NCBI RefSeq assembly: GCF_029395535.1
Contig: NZ_CP113920.1
Location: 682,001 to 746,000 of the forward strand
Origin: Bifidobacterium sp. ESL0732
GTDB lineage: Bacteria; Actinomycetota; Actinomycetes; Actinomycetales; Bifidobacteriaceae
Direction: 5' to 3'
Length of the DNA: 64,000 nucleotides
A program made the translations under genes and the position numbers. A model generated the notes under the pieces. That model saw nothing but the letters and a program-made list of their open reading frames with translations, was not told where the DNA came from and made no database searches. Below, in pieces: positions 52,721 through 63,724 of this stretch (the first letter of the stretch is position 1; the number at the start of each line of letters is the position of its first letter).

Positions 52721-53440
52721 TCAATCGTTATTATTAATTCTTGTGACAGAAATCACTCCGTCGATATCGCTCAGGTCGCCGATAAGCTCTTTGCTATCGC
52801 GTCCACGTACTTCAAGGTCGGCGGAAACGATATGGCCTCGAGTGCTTGGGTCCTCGCCATCTTGGTCTTTGGATTTTCTGGTCGAAAAGCCTTCGACGGA
52901 AACTCCATGCTGGGCGCAGACCGAAAGGATTGAACGTAGGATGCCATGCCCGTCCGTATAGCGTAAACGCAGCATGTCGTCACTGCCAATTCCGGGGGCG
53001 ATAAGTCTGGTGAGGAAAGGCAGCAGCGTCACGGCAAGGAAATAGAGGATGGTGCAAACCAGTGCAGGAACGAAAAGCCCCGCACCGCAGGCCGAACCAA
53101 TTGCCGCGGTCATCCAGATGGAGGCTGCGGTGGTCAGTCCCCTCACGTGGTTGCGTTGGGTGAAGACGACGCCTGCACCGATGAAGCCGATGCCGGAGAC
53201 GATTTGCGCGGCCACGCGTGCCGCGTCTACCCTGATGTTGGGGGAGGCCGTGAGCATATCGATGAAGCCGTACTTGCTGATGACTACAAACAGCGCCGAT
53301 CCGACGCCCACGAGGGCGTGCGTGCGTGTGCCGGCGTCCTTGTGTCTAGCCTGACGTTCGAGTCCTATAAGACTCGAGAGAACCAATGCCTCGAAAAGAT
53401 AAAGGGCCTGCCAGCCCCACGTCGTCAGTTGCACTTCCAT
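52721..53440 (-). CDS. MgtC/SapB-family membrane protein
   Basis: 239 residues. N-terminal ~150 residues hold four or five membrane helices with the family motifs SSLIGLERQARHKDAGTRTHALVGVGSALF and VSGIGFIGAGVVFTQRNHVRGLTTAASIW; the C-terminal ~90 residues form an ACT-like regulatory domain. MgtC proteins support growth at low Mg2+ and in phagocytes or acid, partly by affecting ATP synthase in pathogens; the role here is unknown. GGGAGAAGAG upstream of the ATG is a good SD. A 155-nt leader probably precedes it. Confidence 0.9.
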   Translation of the reverse strand: MEVQLTTWGWQALYLFEALVLSSLIGLERQARHKDAGTRTHALVGVGSALFVVISKYGFIDMLTASPNIRVDAARVAAQIVSGIGFIGAGVVFTQRNHVRGLTTAASIWMTAAIGSACGAGLFVPALVCTILYFLAVTLLPFLTRLIAPGIGSDDMLRLRYTDGHGILRSILSVCAQHGVSVEGFSTRKSKDQDGEDPSTRGHIVSADLEVRGRDSKELIGDLSDIDGVISVTRINNND

Positions 53441-53685
53441 AGGTTTCGCTCTTCTCCCTTTATATCGTCGATAGACCGCGGTTTATTGCGTAGAGTCGCG
53501 TCATTGGCCTCATCCGGACAATTCACTACCATGGTAATAACTATGATGGTCCCTTAGGCGTATCTCGTCGTCTTTGCTAATTTTTCGCCGAATAGGTTAT
53601 ACATTGTAGCACTTAACCGAGAATCGTGTGGATTTGCAATCATTCCAGAATGCAAAATGCCCGCGACAGAACGACCGTAACAAAA
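53441..53685 (-). promoter_or_regulatory. Probable promoter and long leader of the mgtC-like gene
   Basis: On the minus strand TACAAT (53603-53608) can be the -10 box, which would give a leader of about 155 nt before the ATG at 53440. The leader is structured but I do not recognise the M-box or another riboswitch consensus. Confidence 0.45.
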
Positions 53686-53718
53686 ATGTGGGTGCCACGA
53701 ATGTTTCGGGCACCCACA
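53686..53718 (-). terminator. Rho-independent terminator of the diacetyl reductase gene
   Basis: On the minus strand GTGGGTGCC pairs with GGCACCCAC around a 12-base loop, followed by ATTTTTGTT. Confidence 0.9.
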
Positions 53719-53746
53719 TCGTCTGTTCAGTTAAGCGAAATCAGAC

Positions 53747-54529
<783 letters not shown>

Positions 54530-54611
54530 CTATAAGCGATCGATAATATGACATAAGTCACTATATTCCGTATTCTGCCTAATTTCACCTAATAAATGTT
54601 AGCGTTCACAA

Positions 54612-55475
54612 TCAGTGGTTGTGGATCTGATGCTGTTCTTTGCTCCAAATGCGTTGGGCAGGGTTGATGTTTTTGCGATTCAGATATTTCTGATAGACCG
54701 GGTAAAAGGCCCGCAAGGCCGGGTAAAGGACGTAAAGCGTGCGTTCGGTATCGTGCGCTCTCGTGTGGTTCGGGTGGGCGTCGAAGGTGTTCTGGAAGCG
54801 CTGCATATACTTGCGGAACGAGGAGAACGAGGTGTCCATGCGGCGGGCCGAGACCCCCGTGATCATCTTTTCGCTATAGACGGTTTTAAGCCCCTGATCG
54901 AGCAGATGCAGGGAGATATCGATGTCTTCATGCATGATGTCCGGCTTGTCGCGGCAGACCTTGTCCTTGATTTTCTCCCATGCGCTGGCGCGCACCGCCA
55001 TGTTTGAGCCGAAGAGCAGCACCTTGTCGTTGTCCGCCCGATAGGTGACTTGGCGAACCTTGTTGTCGCCTTCCAGCCCGAGGTGTTTGGCAGGCATATC
55101 GTAATAGACCGCCGGGCCTGTGGCGCCCATGGCACTCAGGTCGCGCTCGAAGATGTTGGTGACGACCTCGACCCAATCCGGTTTGAGCATGCAGTCGGCA
55201 TCGATACGTCCGTATACGTCTCCCGTGGCCACTGAGAATCCGTAATTGCGTGTGGGGATAAGTCCTTGCTCGTTATTCTGATGGACTAATTTCACATGTG
55301 AATCAGCGTGGCTGGCAATGAATTGTTCGACCAATTCACAGGTCCGGTCGTTCGACCTGTTGTCGACAATGATGACCTCATAAGGTGCAACAGACTGGCA
55401 GACGGCATTCGCCAGACAGCTGACGATGCGCTCCTGCTCGTTGTACGCGGGTATCACGATGGAAACTTTGACCAT
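54612..55475 (-). CDS. Family 2 glycosyltransferase
   Basis: 287 residues. GT-A domain: VSIVIPAYNEQERIVSCLANAV at the N-terminus, IIVDNRSNDRT, the metal-binding RIDADCML (DxD), and the acceptor-side MHEDIDIS (ED motif). One sugar transfer onto a lipid or polymer; no long membrane segment is visible, so it is probably peripheral. The frame is open to 55508; MVKVSIVIPAYNE at 55475 is the natural start, with TATCCT at 55484-55489, eight bases upstream and no SD. It is divergent from the AI-2E-family gene over 56 bp. Confidence 0.88.
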   Translation of the reverse strand: MVKVSIVIPAYNEQERIVSCLANAVCQSVAPYEVIIVDNRSNDRTCELVEQFIASHADSHVKLVHQNNEQGLIPTRNYGFSVATGDVYGRIDADCMLKPDWVEVVTNIFERDLSAMGATGPAVYYDMPAKHLGLEGDNKVRQVTYRADNDKVLLFGSNMAVRASAWEKIKDKVCRDKPDIMHEDIDISLHLLDQGLKTVYSEKMITGVSARRMDTSFSSFRKYMQRFQNTFDAHPNHTRAHDTERTLYVLYPALRAFYPVYQKYLNRKNINPAQRIWSKEQHQIHNH

Positions 55476-55531
55476 GTTATACGAGGATATTCCAAGTCGT
55501 CTACACATGGGGCGGGGTAGGATTGGAAATC

Positions 55532-57139
55532 ATGAAGAAACGTGGACATGAAACTGGTGACAGCGAAAGCCAAAAGATAGATTTCGCCTCGGTTTTCCCG
55601 CAGAAGGGTGATTCCCGCAGGCCGCCGGATTGGTGGGGTCGTGCCCTGCTTTATACCGCAATAGCCGTGTTCGTCTGCATCTTCATCTTCAGGTCGTGGA
55701 GCAAGGTCTCCTTCATCGTCCTTGATGTCGTCATCTCTATTTTCGTCGCACTCGCCATGGAGCCGCTGGTCGTCCGTCTGGTACGTCATGGATGGAAACG
55801 TGGGGCGGCCGCGGCAGCCACTCTAGTCGGTCTGATTGTCATCGTGCTTGCCTTGCTGGGACTGTTCGGCAACATGTTTGTCCAACAGATGATTTCCATG
55901 ATCAAGGGGATTCCCGACCTTTACGAACAGGCGCGCAATCTTGTGGCCCAATACACCGACTTCAAGCTTCCGGAGATGTCGAATCTCGGGACCGAAATCG
56001 CCAAGAACGTGCAGACTTCATGGGTCACCAATTTCGCCGGTCAGGCGTTAAGCACCACCATGGGGCTCTTGAGCGCCCTGATCAATATTCTGACCATCGT
56101 TATGGTTACGTACTATGTTTCGGCCGCCGGTCCGAAGATGCGCAGAAGTCTTTGCCAGTGGCTCGGTCCCGTCACCCAGCGCCGCTTCCTACTGGCCTGG
56201 ACCATCGTGCAGGACCAGATATCCGGTTTCCTGTTCTCTCGTACGATCCTCGCGGCGTTCAACGCCTTCTTCACCTCGATATTCCTGATGATCATCAAGG
56301 TGCCCAACTGGCTGCCGCTGGCCCTTTTCTGCGGCATCGTCTCGCAGTTCGTGCCGACCATCGGCACCTATATCGGTGGTGCGTTGCCGGTCATCTTCGC
56401 CTGGTCCTCGCGTGGGTTCGTCTACGGGGTGGCCGTGGTCGTCTTCATCGTCATCTACCAGCAGATCGAGAATCTGATCATCTCGCCGAAGGTCTCGCAG
56501 CGCACCATGGATCTGAACCCGGCCATCGCCTTCCTTTCGGTGCTGGTCTTGGGAGCGGTGTTCGGCGCGCTCGGCGCCTTCCTCGCCCTGCCTATCACCG
56601 CCAGCCTGCAGGCCCTGTTCAAGGTGTATACCAAGCGCTACGAGCTGGTGGAGTCGCCGTTGATGAGCGACCCGGTACCGGTCAAGAAATCCAAGGTCGT
56701 CGCCGGCGCCGAAGCGTTCAACGAGCATGTCGTTCAGCCGGTCGCCGAGCATATGCCTCGTGCCGCGAAAGGTTCAAGCGCAAGAGTTCCCGCGGATGAC
56801 GAGTGGCGCAATCTGCGTGATGAGTTCTACCGTATGTCAAGTGAATCGAATGGGAAATCCACGAGCCATGACCTCGACGAATCCGAGACCATCGCCATTC
56901 CCAAAGGGGTGCTTTCCGATTCTGAAAAGCCGGCGCGCAAGACGCTCAAGGGCACCGGGGAGGACGATAGTGATGACCTCGATACGCAGGAACTGCGGCA
57001 AGGCAAGGCCAAGGACTCTGCTGATACCTTAAAAGTAAAGGAATCAGGCTCTAAAACCAAGGACGCTACCCAAGGTAAAATGGTCAATAGGAAAGTGAAG
57101 GACGAAGAAACGGATAACCCGAGGGTCAGGTGGCGCTGA
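55532..57139 (+). CDS. AI-2E family transporter
   Basis: 535 residues, about eight membrane helices in the first 375 residues, with the family patterns VVISIFVALAMEPLVVRLVRHGWKRGAAA and IPVNWLPLALFCGIVSQFVPTIGTYIGGALPV-like segments (positions about 245-290) and the conserved LNPAIAFLSVLVLGAVFGALGAFLALP. Family members were proposed as autoinducer exporters or Na+/H+ antiporters, so function is uncertain. The C-terminal ~140 residues are hydrophilic, charged and probably disordered, longer than in most relatives. A TTG at 55523 is in frame, but the ATG at 55532 has AGGA nine bases upstream. A GT2 gene starts one base after the stop. Confidence 0.88.
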   Translation: MKKRGHETGDSESQKIDFASVFPQKGDSRRPPDWWGRALLYTAIAVFVCIFIFRSWSKVSFIVLDVVISIFVALAMEPLVVRLVRHGWKRGAAAAATLVGLIVIVLALLGLFGNMFVQQMISMIKGIPDLYEQARNLVAQYTDFKLPEMSNLGTEIAKNVQTSWVTNFAGQALSTTMGLLSALINILTIVMVTYYVSAAGPKMRRSLCQWLGPVTQRRFLLAWTIVQDQISGFLFSRTILAAFNAFFTSIFLMIIKVPNWLPLALFCGIVSQFVPTIGTYIGGALPVIFAWSSRGFVYGVAVVVFIVIYQQIENLIISPKVSQRTMDLNPAIAFLSVLVLGAVFGALGAFLALPITASLQALFKVYTKRYELVESPLMSDPVPVKKSKVVAGAEAFNEHVVQPVAEHMPRAAKGSSARVPADDEWRNLRDEFYRMSSESNGKSTSHDLDESETIAIPKGVLSDSEKPARKTLKGTGEDDSDDLDTQELRQGKAKDSADTLKVKESGSKTKDATQGKMVNRKVKDEETDNPRVRWR

Positions 57140-57140
57140 A

Positions 57141-58364
57141 ATGGTATTGCTGAATATCCTGGACATCCTGATGTTCATTCTGGGTGCCGCGAGCCTCGGC
57201 TACCAAGCGGTCTGCATCGTAGCTTCATTATTTCATCACCGTATTACATTTCCCGAAGCTCCGATGGACAAACGCTATGCCGTGTTGATTTCGGCGCGCA
57301 ACGAGGAAACCGTCGTGCCGAATCTCATCGATTCGATCCGTGCGCAGACCTATCCCTCCAAGCTTGTCGACATCTGGTTGGTGGCAGACAACTGCACCGA
57401 CAAGACCGCCGAGGTGGTACGCGGTATGGGATGCAACGTCGTGGAACGTCACAATTTGCAGCAGGTTGGCAAAGGCTATGCGCTGACCTACCTGCTCGAC
57501 GCGATGATCGACAAAGGTGTGGCCAACGACTACGACGCCTTCTTCGTTTTCGATGCCGACAACCGGCTCGACAAGCACTATATCGAGGAAATGAACAAGG
57601 CCTTCCAGTCCGGCTTCAAGATTTTGACCAGCTACCGCAACTCCACCAACCTCTCTGACAACTGGGTCTCATCGGGTTCGGCGCTCTGGTTCATCCGCGA
57701 ATCCCGTTTCCTCAACAACTCGCGCATGCTTTTCGGTTCCAGCTGCCATGTGGGCGGCACCGGCTTCATGTTCTCGCGCGAGGTGATGCAGCGCAACAAC
57801 GGCTGGAAATTCCACCTGTTGACCGAAGATCTCGAATTCACGATGGATTCCGTCTTGCATGGCGACCGCATCGGCTACTGCGGTACGGCCATCCTCTACG
57901 ACGAGCAACCCGATTCCTTCGGTCAAAGCTGGCGGCAGAGACTTCGTTGGAGCAAAGGGTTCCTGCAGGTCTTCCGTTACTACGGCCCGCAGCTGATTAA
58001 GAGGGCTGTACGCGAGCGCGATTTCTCTGCTGTCGATTTCACCATGCTGATTTGCCCGTTTACCGTACTTGGTGTATTACGTGTGGTGTTTGGTCTGCTT
58101 TTCGCCGCTTTTGGCTTCGTCTCATGGTCCAGCCAAATCAATTCGTTGGCCAGCTGGGTGGTTGGCGGTGCAATCGGTCTGTTGGGAATGATGTTCCTCG
58201 CGGCTCTCACGGTTTTTGCGGAACGCGGCCAGATTGGCGCCTCCAACAAGGAGCTTTTGGCTTACGTCCTAAGCTTCCCCATCTATATGGCCAGTTACAT
58301 ACCGATCTCCTTCCAGGCAATCTTCTCGAAGGCCCAGTGGAAGCCAATCGAGCACAAAGGCTAG
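57141..58364 (+). CDS. Membrane family 2 glycosyltransferase
   Basis: 407 residues. An N-terminal membrane helix, then a processive-type GT2 domain: LISARNEETVVPNLIDSI, VADNCTDKT, DxD as FVFDADNRLD, the acceptor TED in LLTEDLEFTM and QRLRW (QxxRW type), then three C-terminal membrane helices. This order is that of hyaluronan/cellulose/poly-GlcNAc synthases and beta-glucosyltransferases that extrude the product across the membrane; the polymer is not predictable. It starts one base after the AI-2E stop (overlap of regulatory context), with AGGTGG upstream of the ATG. Confidence 0.9.
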   Translation: MVLLNILDILMFILGAASLGYQAVCIVASLFHHRITFPEAPMDKRYAVLISARNEETVVPNLIDSIRAQTYPSKLVDIWLVADNCTDKTAEVVRGMGCNVVERHNLQQVGKGYALTYLLDAMIDKGVANDYDAFFVFDADNRLDKHYIEEMNKAFQSGFKILTSYRNSTNLSDNWVSSGSALWFIRESRFLNNSRMLFGSSCHVGGTGFMFSREVMQRNNGWKFHLLTEDLEFTMDSVLHGDRIGYCGTAILYDEQPDSFGQSWRQRLRWSKGFLQVFRYYGPQLIKRAVRERDFSAVDFTMLICPFTVLGVLRVVFGLLFAAFGFVSWSSQINSLASWVVGGAIGLLGMMFLAALTVFAERGQIGASNKELLAYVLSFPIYMASYIPISFQAIFSKAQWKPIEHKG

Positions 58365-58411
58365 TTGCCTGCAAAGGTTAGGCTTGGCCTGCGTAACATA
58401 GGGGAGAGGTT

Positions 58412-59905
58412 GTGGATACAGCGAAACCATTTCATTCTGGCCACGGTACGCACGCACGCGTGGCGACGCATGTGGCGCGTAACCGTGCCTGGCGCATCGT
58501 TGCCTCTGTCGTGGCGACTCTGCTTGCCGCAGCCGGTTATTTCGTCGCCGACATCAATGGTGTGATGCCGGGGCCTCTTACGGTACTTCCCGCAGGAAAA
58601 ACGGCATCCGCGTTATCCGGTTCCGTCCGTGCTGCCAAGTCCGTCGCGGGTTCTGCTGATTTGAACAAGCCAATTGACAAAAACGCGGCGGATGCCGCGA
58701 TTAACGCCTTTAGCACGACGCCCGGTTTGGGTACTGATTTTTCCGTTGCCATAGCCGATGCCGACGGCAAGATTGTCGATTCCCATAATCTTGATACACC
58801 TCGTGAACCTGCGTCGACCATGAAGACCCTGACGGCATTGGCCGTTTCCTCAACGCTTGATATGGGCTCGAGCTTCCATACCGTGGCCCTGCTTGACCCT
58901 GTGCCCTCCGGCACCGCAGCCAGCAAGACGCAGGAGGCAAGCCTGACGCTCAAATCGGACGGGGATATGCTGCTTGGGGAAGGTGCGAGCGACCCCAACC
59001 ATATCAACGGCAGGGCGGGCCTTTCCACCCTCGCCGACCAGGCCGTAACGCAGTTGAAGAACAAGAATGTCAGCCGGATTCGCCTCAAATACGACGATAC
59101 GTTGTTTGGCTCCGTGCGCTACCCGGCTTCTATCGCCTCCAACAATCCGGGCAACACCAATTACAATGGCATCTCCTCGATGGCCGTGGATGGGGGGCGG
59201 CAGTGGAATGGTCTGGAACACGACCCCGACCTTTACAGCGAGTATCCGGAAATGTCCACGACGCCGGCGCACGACGCGGCAGCAGTCTTCGCCTCCCTGC
59301 TCACGCAGCGCGGTATCGGGGTGGACGGAGACGTTACCAGCGAAAAGCCCAAAAGTGACGCCAAACCCATCGCGACCGTCACTTCCGCTACATTGGCCGA
59401 AGTCATGGCCTTCACAATGCGTCATTCCGACAACACCCTGATCGAGGAGTTCGGCAGGCTTTTGGCCCTGAAAACCGGTGCTTCTGACAGCCCGGAAGGA
59501 GCGACCCAGGCAGTCAAGTCGAGACTTGACAAACTCGGCGTCGACACGACGAATCTTCACATGGCCGATTGCTCAGGCCTGTCGGAAGGATCCTCGCTTG
59601 AGGTCAAGACCTTGGCCGAAGTACAGAGTCGCAATCTCAAAGTTGGTCCGGGTGCAGCCGCGGCTGAGGGATTATCCATTCCAGGGCTTGTGGGCACTGC
59701 CAGAAACCGTCTGGCCGATCCGAGCGCGGCAGGGCTGTTGCGAGTGAAATCCGGTTCCTTGGATCAGGTGACTTCAATGGCCGGCAATGTCTCGCGCAAG
59801 AACGGTGGGGTGCTCGCCTTTGCGGTCGTCGTCAACAATCCGCAGGACTATATGGCCGCCAAAAACGCAGTCGACGGCTTCATTTCGGCGCTAGCGGGTC
59901 TGTGA
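58412..59905 (+). CDS. dacB: D-alanyl-D-alanine carboxypeptidase/endopeptidase (PBP4, S13 family)
   Basis: 497 residues. Signal anchor (about 28-50) then the penicillin-binding core. SxxK is STMK (nucleophile about Ser135), SxN is SDN in MRHSDNTLIEEF (about 339), and the third box is KSG in LRVKSGSLDQVTSMAG instead of the usual KTG. The DCSGLSEGSS loop matches the DGSGLS region of S13 enzymes. It trims or cuts peptide cross-bridges in the wall. The start is GTG 58412 with GGGGAGAGG upstream. tilS follows immediately, overlapping or adjoining the stop, and the order dacB-tilS-hpt-ftsH is conserved in bifidobacteria and relatives. Confidence 0.92.
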   Translation: MDTAKPFHSGHGTHARVATHVARNRAWRIVASVVATLLAAAGYFVADINGVMPGPLTVLPAGKTASALSGSVRAAKSVAGSADLNKPIDKNAADAAINAFSTTPGLGTDFSVAIADADGKIVDSHNLDTPREPASTMKTLTALAVSSTLDMGSSFHTVALLDPVPSGTAASKTQEASLTLKSDGDMLLGEGASDPNHINGRAGLSTLADQAVTQLKNKNVSRIRLKYDDTLFGSVRYPASIASNNPGNTNYNGISSMAVDGGRQWNGLEHDPDLYSEYPEMSTTPAHDAAAVFASLLTQRGIGVDGDVTSEKPKSDAKPIATVTSATLAEVMAFTMRHSDNTLIEEFGRLLALKTGASDSPEGATQAVKSRLDKLGVDTTNLHMADCSGLSEGSSLEVKTLAEVQSRNLKVGPGAAAAEGLSIPGLVGTARNRLADPSAAGLLRVKSGSLDQVTSMAGNVSRKNGGVLAFAVVVNNPQDYMAAKNAVDGFISALAGL

Positions 59906-59913
59906 GAGCGATT

Positions 59914-61002
59914 ATGGCATATTCGGCGACGATGAAAAAGGCTATCGGGGACGTTCGCAGCGCCCTTGCCACTGTGGGGATTTCGCGGCAAAGCGACAAT
60001 TTTGCCGAACATGGCGAGCATGTTCCCGAAGCGAATGCACCCACGGTTTTGGTGGCATGTTCCGGAGGAAGGGATTCGTTGGCGCTCGCGGCCGTGAGCC
60101 ATACCGTCTGCGGCATGCTGGGCATTCACTGCGGGGCGGTCATCGTCGATCATCAGCTTCAGGCAGGTTCCGGCAAAGTCTCGCAAGATGCGGCGGCACG
60201 TTGCGAAAGCTTGGGTCTGAACCCCGTCATCGTACGTACCATCAATGTCGAAGGTTCTGAAAGTGGCCGGAGCACCGAAGACGCGGCACGGCAGGCACGA
60301 TATGTTGCCATCGTCGAAACCGCGCGTCACATCGGTGCCGCGGCTGTCCTGCTGGCGCATACCCGCGATGACCAGGCGGAAACGGTTTTGATGGATGTGC
60401 TGACCCGTTCGGCCGGTATCGACGCGCTGGCGGGCATGCCGCCTGACTTCGTTCGTGACGGCATCCGCTTCGTCCGTCCGTTCCTCGGCCTCACCCGTTG
60501 CCAGACCACAACGATTTGCCGGGAACTGAATATGGCCTGGTGGGACGATCCGACCAACGGCGATTCCGTGCCGCCCGACCAGCCGTTGCCGCAAAACTAT
60601 CCGCTTCGTTCCCGAGTGCGGCATACCCTCATGCCTTATCTTTCGGACTTTTTCGGCGGAGATGTTCCGGAACATCTGTCACAAGCTGCACTTGTTGCAC
60701 GTGAAGACAAGGATTTCCTTGATGCGGCAGCTGACGATCTGTACCGTCAGGCTGTTGGCTTCAGCAGTGACGGTGCCGCGGCCAGCATACGTGTCAAACC
60801 GCTTGCGCAAGCCCATCCGGCGATTCGCCGTCGAGCCATTGCCCGAGCGCTTGCCGAGCTTGATATATCGTTTGCCTCCACTCATGTTTTGTCCATCGAA
60901 GCGCTGGTAACCGATTGGCATGGCCAGGGTGCGCTTTCGCTTCCCAGCGGATATTCAGTCAATAGGCAGAAACACGTCATTCGCGTGTGTAAAAATGGGT
61001 GA
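59914..61002 (+). CDS. tilS: tRNA(Ile)-lysidine synthase
   Basis: Modifies C34 of the tRNA-Ile(CAU) to lysidine so that it reads AUA. About 362 residues. The PP-loop ATP-pyrophosphatase motif is VLVACSGGRDSLALAAV (SGGxDS), followed by DHQLQ, HTRDDQAETVLMDVLTRSAGIDALAGMP and RPFLGLTR. The C-terminal ~110 residues bind tRNA. A GTG at 59902 overlaps the dacB stop (GTGA); an ATG at 59914 has GAGAG five bases upstream and I prefer it. The 3' end overlaps hpt by eight bases. Confidence 0.92.
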   Translation: MAYSATMKKAIGDVRSALATVGISRQSDNFAEHGEHVPEANAPTVLVACSGGRDSLALAAVSHTVCGMLGIHCGAVIVDHQLQAGSGKVSQDAAARCESLGLNPVIVRTINVEGSESGRSTEDAARQARYVAIVETARHIGAAAVLLAHTRDDQAETVLMDVLTRSAGIDALAGMPPDFVRDGIRFVRPFLGLTRCQTTTICRELNMAWWDDPTNGDSVPPDQPLPQNYPLRSRVRHTLMPYLSDFFGGDVPEHLSQAALVAREDKDFLDAAADDLYRQAVGFSSDGAAASIRVKPLAQAHPAIRRRAIARALAELDISFASTHVLSIEALVTDWHGQGALSLPSGYSVNRQKHVIRVCKNG

Positions 61003-61567
61003 TATGCAAATTGCGGATGTACAAGATCAGATCGACCATGAATTGGTGTCAAAAGCACAGATTGAACGCAAAATCAAAGATGTGGCAGCGCAGGTAAGCA
61101 AGGATTACGCAGGCAAGGATTTGCTGCTTGTTGCTGTGCTCAAAGGTGCTGTCAACACGCTGGCCGCGTTTTCGCAGGCGTTGAGCATTAACGTGCAGAT
61201 GGATTTTATGAGCTTGTCCAGCTATGGGGAAGGGCTTGAAAGCAGCGGGAAGATTAGTGTTCGACAGGATCTTTCCTGCGACGTTAAGGGCCGCAACGTT
61301 TTGATCGTCGAAGACATCATCGATTCCGGCTTTACGCTCGACTGGCTTGTTCGTGAGCTCAAGGGACGTGGAGCGGCCAGCGTCGAGGTGTTTGCGCTGC
61401 TGGAGAAACCCTCCCGTCGTGAAGTCGAAGTACCGCTGAAATACAAGGGTTATGAAGTCCCCGACGAATTCGTTGTCGGGTTTGGCCTTGACTACAAAGA
61501 GCATTTTCGCAATCTTGATTCCATCGCAGTTTTGAAGCCGTCAGTCTATCAAGGAGAAGCAGCATGA
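60995..61567 (+). CDS. hpt: Hypoxanthine phosphoribosyltransferase
   Basis: Salvages hypoxanthine and guanine with PRPP to give IMP and GMP. About 190 residues. The PRPP-binding loop is [18 protein letters not shown], the catalytic loop region is [17 protein letters not shown], and [14 protein letters not shown] is the conserved C-terminal part. The frame is open upstream to 60920 inside tilS; MGDMQ at 60995 or MQIADV at 61004 are both possible with a weak upstream GGGTG, and the context does not separate them. The stop overlaps the ftsH start by ATGA. The tilS-hpt-ftsH operon order is widely conserved. Confidence 0.93.
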   Translation: MGDMQIADVQDQIDHELVSKAQIERKIKDVAAQVSKDYAGKDLLLVAVLKGAVNTLAAFSQALSINVQMDFMSLSSYGEGLESSGKISVRQDLSCDVKGRNVLIVEDIIDSGFTLDWLVRELKGRGAASVEVFALLEKPSRREVEVPLKYKGYEVPDEFVVGFGLDYKEHFRNLDSIAVLKPSVYQGEAA

Positions 61568-63717
61568 GCTATCCTCAGAATCCTCGTAATCCCATGGGGC
61601 CGATGGGCAACCCGAACGGGCCAAACAACAATAACCAGAACAACAATCCGTTCAACCCCTTCAATCGGGGCAACAATTCCAATAATGGAAACGGCAACAA
61701 GAACAACAACCGTCGCAACAACAACAAAGGCGACCATAATCCAAACGAAAAGCGGCCGTTCTGGCAGTCGCCGGTGCTTTGGATCGTCGTATTGGTGCTG
61801 CTGGTGTTCGCAGGCTTCGAGCTTTTCAATTCGAACGGAACCCAAACCATCGATACCAAAGATGGTATGGAGCTCATCGCGCAGGGAAACACCAACCGAA
61901 TCCAAGTCATCGACAACAAGCAGATGGTTAAGCTGAAGCTTGACCAGAACTTCAACAAGATCGACCCGAACACGAAAGCCAACCACGATTACGGCCGTGA
62001 TGTCCAGTTCTATTACACCCAGGCCGAAGGCCCTGAAGTACTGAAAGCCGTCAAGAAGGCCGATCCAAAGAACGGCTGGACTGCGGACATGCAGTCCGAC
62101 TCCATGATGGCGTATCTGATTTCGACGCTGTTGCCATTTGTAATACTTCTGGTGCTTTGCTGGTGGCTTTTCAGCCGGATGAGCGGTGGAATGAACGGCA
62201 TGCTCGGCATGGGTGGCAAGAAGGACAACGGAAAGTTGCTCGACGGGCAGACCCCGACCACCAAATTCTCCGACGTGGCCGGCGAGGAAGCAGCCGTGGC
62301 CGAAGTCGAGGAGATCAAGGACTTCCTCAAAGATCCTTCGAAGTACAAGGCGTTGGGCGCTCGCATCCCGCGCGGCGTGCTGCTCTACGGCCCTCCTGGA
62401 ACAGGTAAGACGCTGCTTGCTCGAGCCGTCGCAGGCGAGGCCGGTGTACCGTTCTACTCCATGGCTGGTTCCGACTTCGTAGAGATGTTCGTCGGTCTCG
62501 GCGCTTCGCGTGTCCGTGACCTCTTCGACGAGGCCAAGAAGAACGCACCGGCCATCATCTTCATCGATGAAATCGATGCCGTCGGCCGCAAGCGTGGCTC
62601 CGGCATGAGCGGAGGGCACGACGAGCGCGAGCAGACCTTGAACCAGCTGCTCGTCGAAATGGACGGTTTCGACAACGACACCAACCTCATCATCATCGCC
62701 GCCACCAACCGTCCAGATGTGCTTGATGAAGCGTTGCTCCGTCCTGGCCGTTTCGACCGTCAGGTGGCCGTTGAGGCCCCTGATCTGGAAGGCCGTGAGC
62801 AAATCCTCAAGGTCCACGCCAAAGGTAAGCCGTTCGTCCCAGACGTCGATCTGCACACCGTGGCCGTGCGCACGCCCGGTTTCACCGGTGCAGATCTCGC
62901 CAATGTGCTGAACGAGGCCGCGTTGCTGTGCGCCCGTGTGGGATCCCAGTTGATCGATAACCGCGCCATTGACGAAGCCATCGACCGCGTGCAGGCTGGC
63001 CCCAAGCGCCAGTCGCGCGGCATGGCTCTCGACGAGATGCGCAACACCGCCTACCACGAGGGAGGCCACGCACTGGTGGCCGCTGCCCTGCACAACACCG
63101 ATCCGGTGACCAAAGTGACGATTCTTCCGCGAGGCCGTGCCTTGGGCTACACCGCCGTTATGCCGACGCAGGACCGCTATTCCCAGTCCCGTAACGAGTT
63201 GCTTGACCAGATGGCCTACGCGATGGGCGGACGTACCGCCGAGGAAGTCGTCTTCCATGATCCGACCACGGGCGCTTCCAACGACATTGAAAAGGCGACG
63301 CAGATCGCCCGCAAGATGGTGATCGAATTCGGCCTATCCTCCAAGCTCGGCGCCGTCAAGTGGGGAGATTCCGAGCACGGCGAGGATTCCGCCAACAACT
63401 TCATCCATGACTACTCCGAGCGTACGCAGGACGTCATCGACGAAGAGGTTCACAGCATGCTCGAGAACGCGCACACCGAGGCGTGGCAGATCATCACCGA
63501 CAACCGTGACGTGCTCGATGAGCTCGTGCGTCAGCTGCTCGTCAAAGAAACCTTGAACGAGAAGGAGCTGAAGCTCATCTTCGCCAACTTGAAGATGGCT
63601 CCGGAACGCAAGTTGTGGCTTTCCGACGCGTCTCGGCCGGATTCCGATATTCCGCCGGTGCCGATTCCCGAATCGCTCAAGCGTTCGGTCGGCATGAAGC
63701 CGGAAGAATCCGAGTGA
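61564..63717 (+). CDS. ftsH: ATP-dependent zinc metalloprotease FtsH with Asn-rich N-terminus
   Basis: Membrane AAA+ protease that degrades damaged membrane proteins and short-lived cytosolic regulators. 717 residues. A ~67-residue Asn/Gly/Pro-rich hydrophilic lead precedes the first membrane helix (about 73-90), a periplasmic domain, the second helix (about 182-204), and the AAA module: Walker A GPPGTGKT (276-283), Walker [16 protein letters not shown] Arg fingers in RPGRFDRQ. The protease site is HEGGH (498-502) with the third Zn ligand in [10 protein letters not shown]. The start ATG overlaps the hpt stop. The Asn-rich lead is longer than in most FtsH proteins. Confidence 0.96.
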   Translation: MSYPQNPRNPMGPMGNPNGPNNNNQNNNPFNPFNRGNNSNNGNGNKNNNRRNNNKGDHNPNEKRPFWQSPVLWIVVLVLLVFAGFELFNSNGTQTIDTKDGMELIAQGNTNRIQVIDNKQMVKLKLDQNFNKIDPNTKANHDYGRDVQFYYTQAEGPEVLKAVKKADPKNGWTADMQSDSMMAYLISTLLPFVILLVLCWWLFSRMSGGMNGMLGMGGKKDNGKLLDGQTPTTKFSDVAGEEAAVAEVEEIKDFLKDPSKYKALGARIPRGVLLYGPPGTGKTLLARAVAGEAGVPFYSMAGSDFVEMFVGLGASRVRDLFDEAKKNAPAIIFIDEIDAVGRKRGSGMSGGHDEREQTLNQLLVEMDGFDNDTNLIIIAATNRPDVLDEALLRPGRFDRQVAVEAPDLEGREQILKVHAKGKPFVPDVDLHTVAVRTPGFTGADLANVLNEAALLCARVGSQLIDNRAIDEAIDRVQAGPKRQSRGMALDEMRNTAYHEGGHALVAAALHNTDPVTKVTILPRGRALGYTAVMPTQDRYSQSRNELLDQMAYAMGGRTAEEVVFHDPTTGASNDIEKATQIARKMVIEFGLSSKLGAVKWGDSEHGEDSANNFIHDYSERTQDVIDEEVHSMLENAHTEAWQIITDNRDVLDELVRQLLVKETLNEKELKLIFANLKMAPERKLWLSDASRPDSDIPPVPIPESLKRSVGMKPEESE

Positions 63718-63724
63718 GTCAGAT

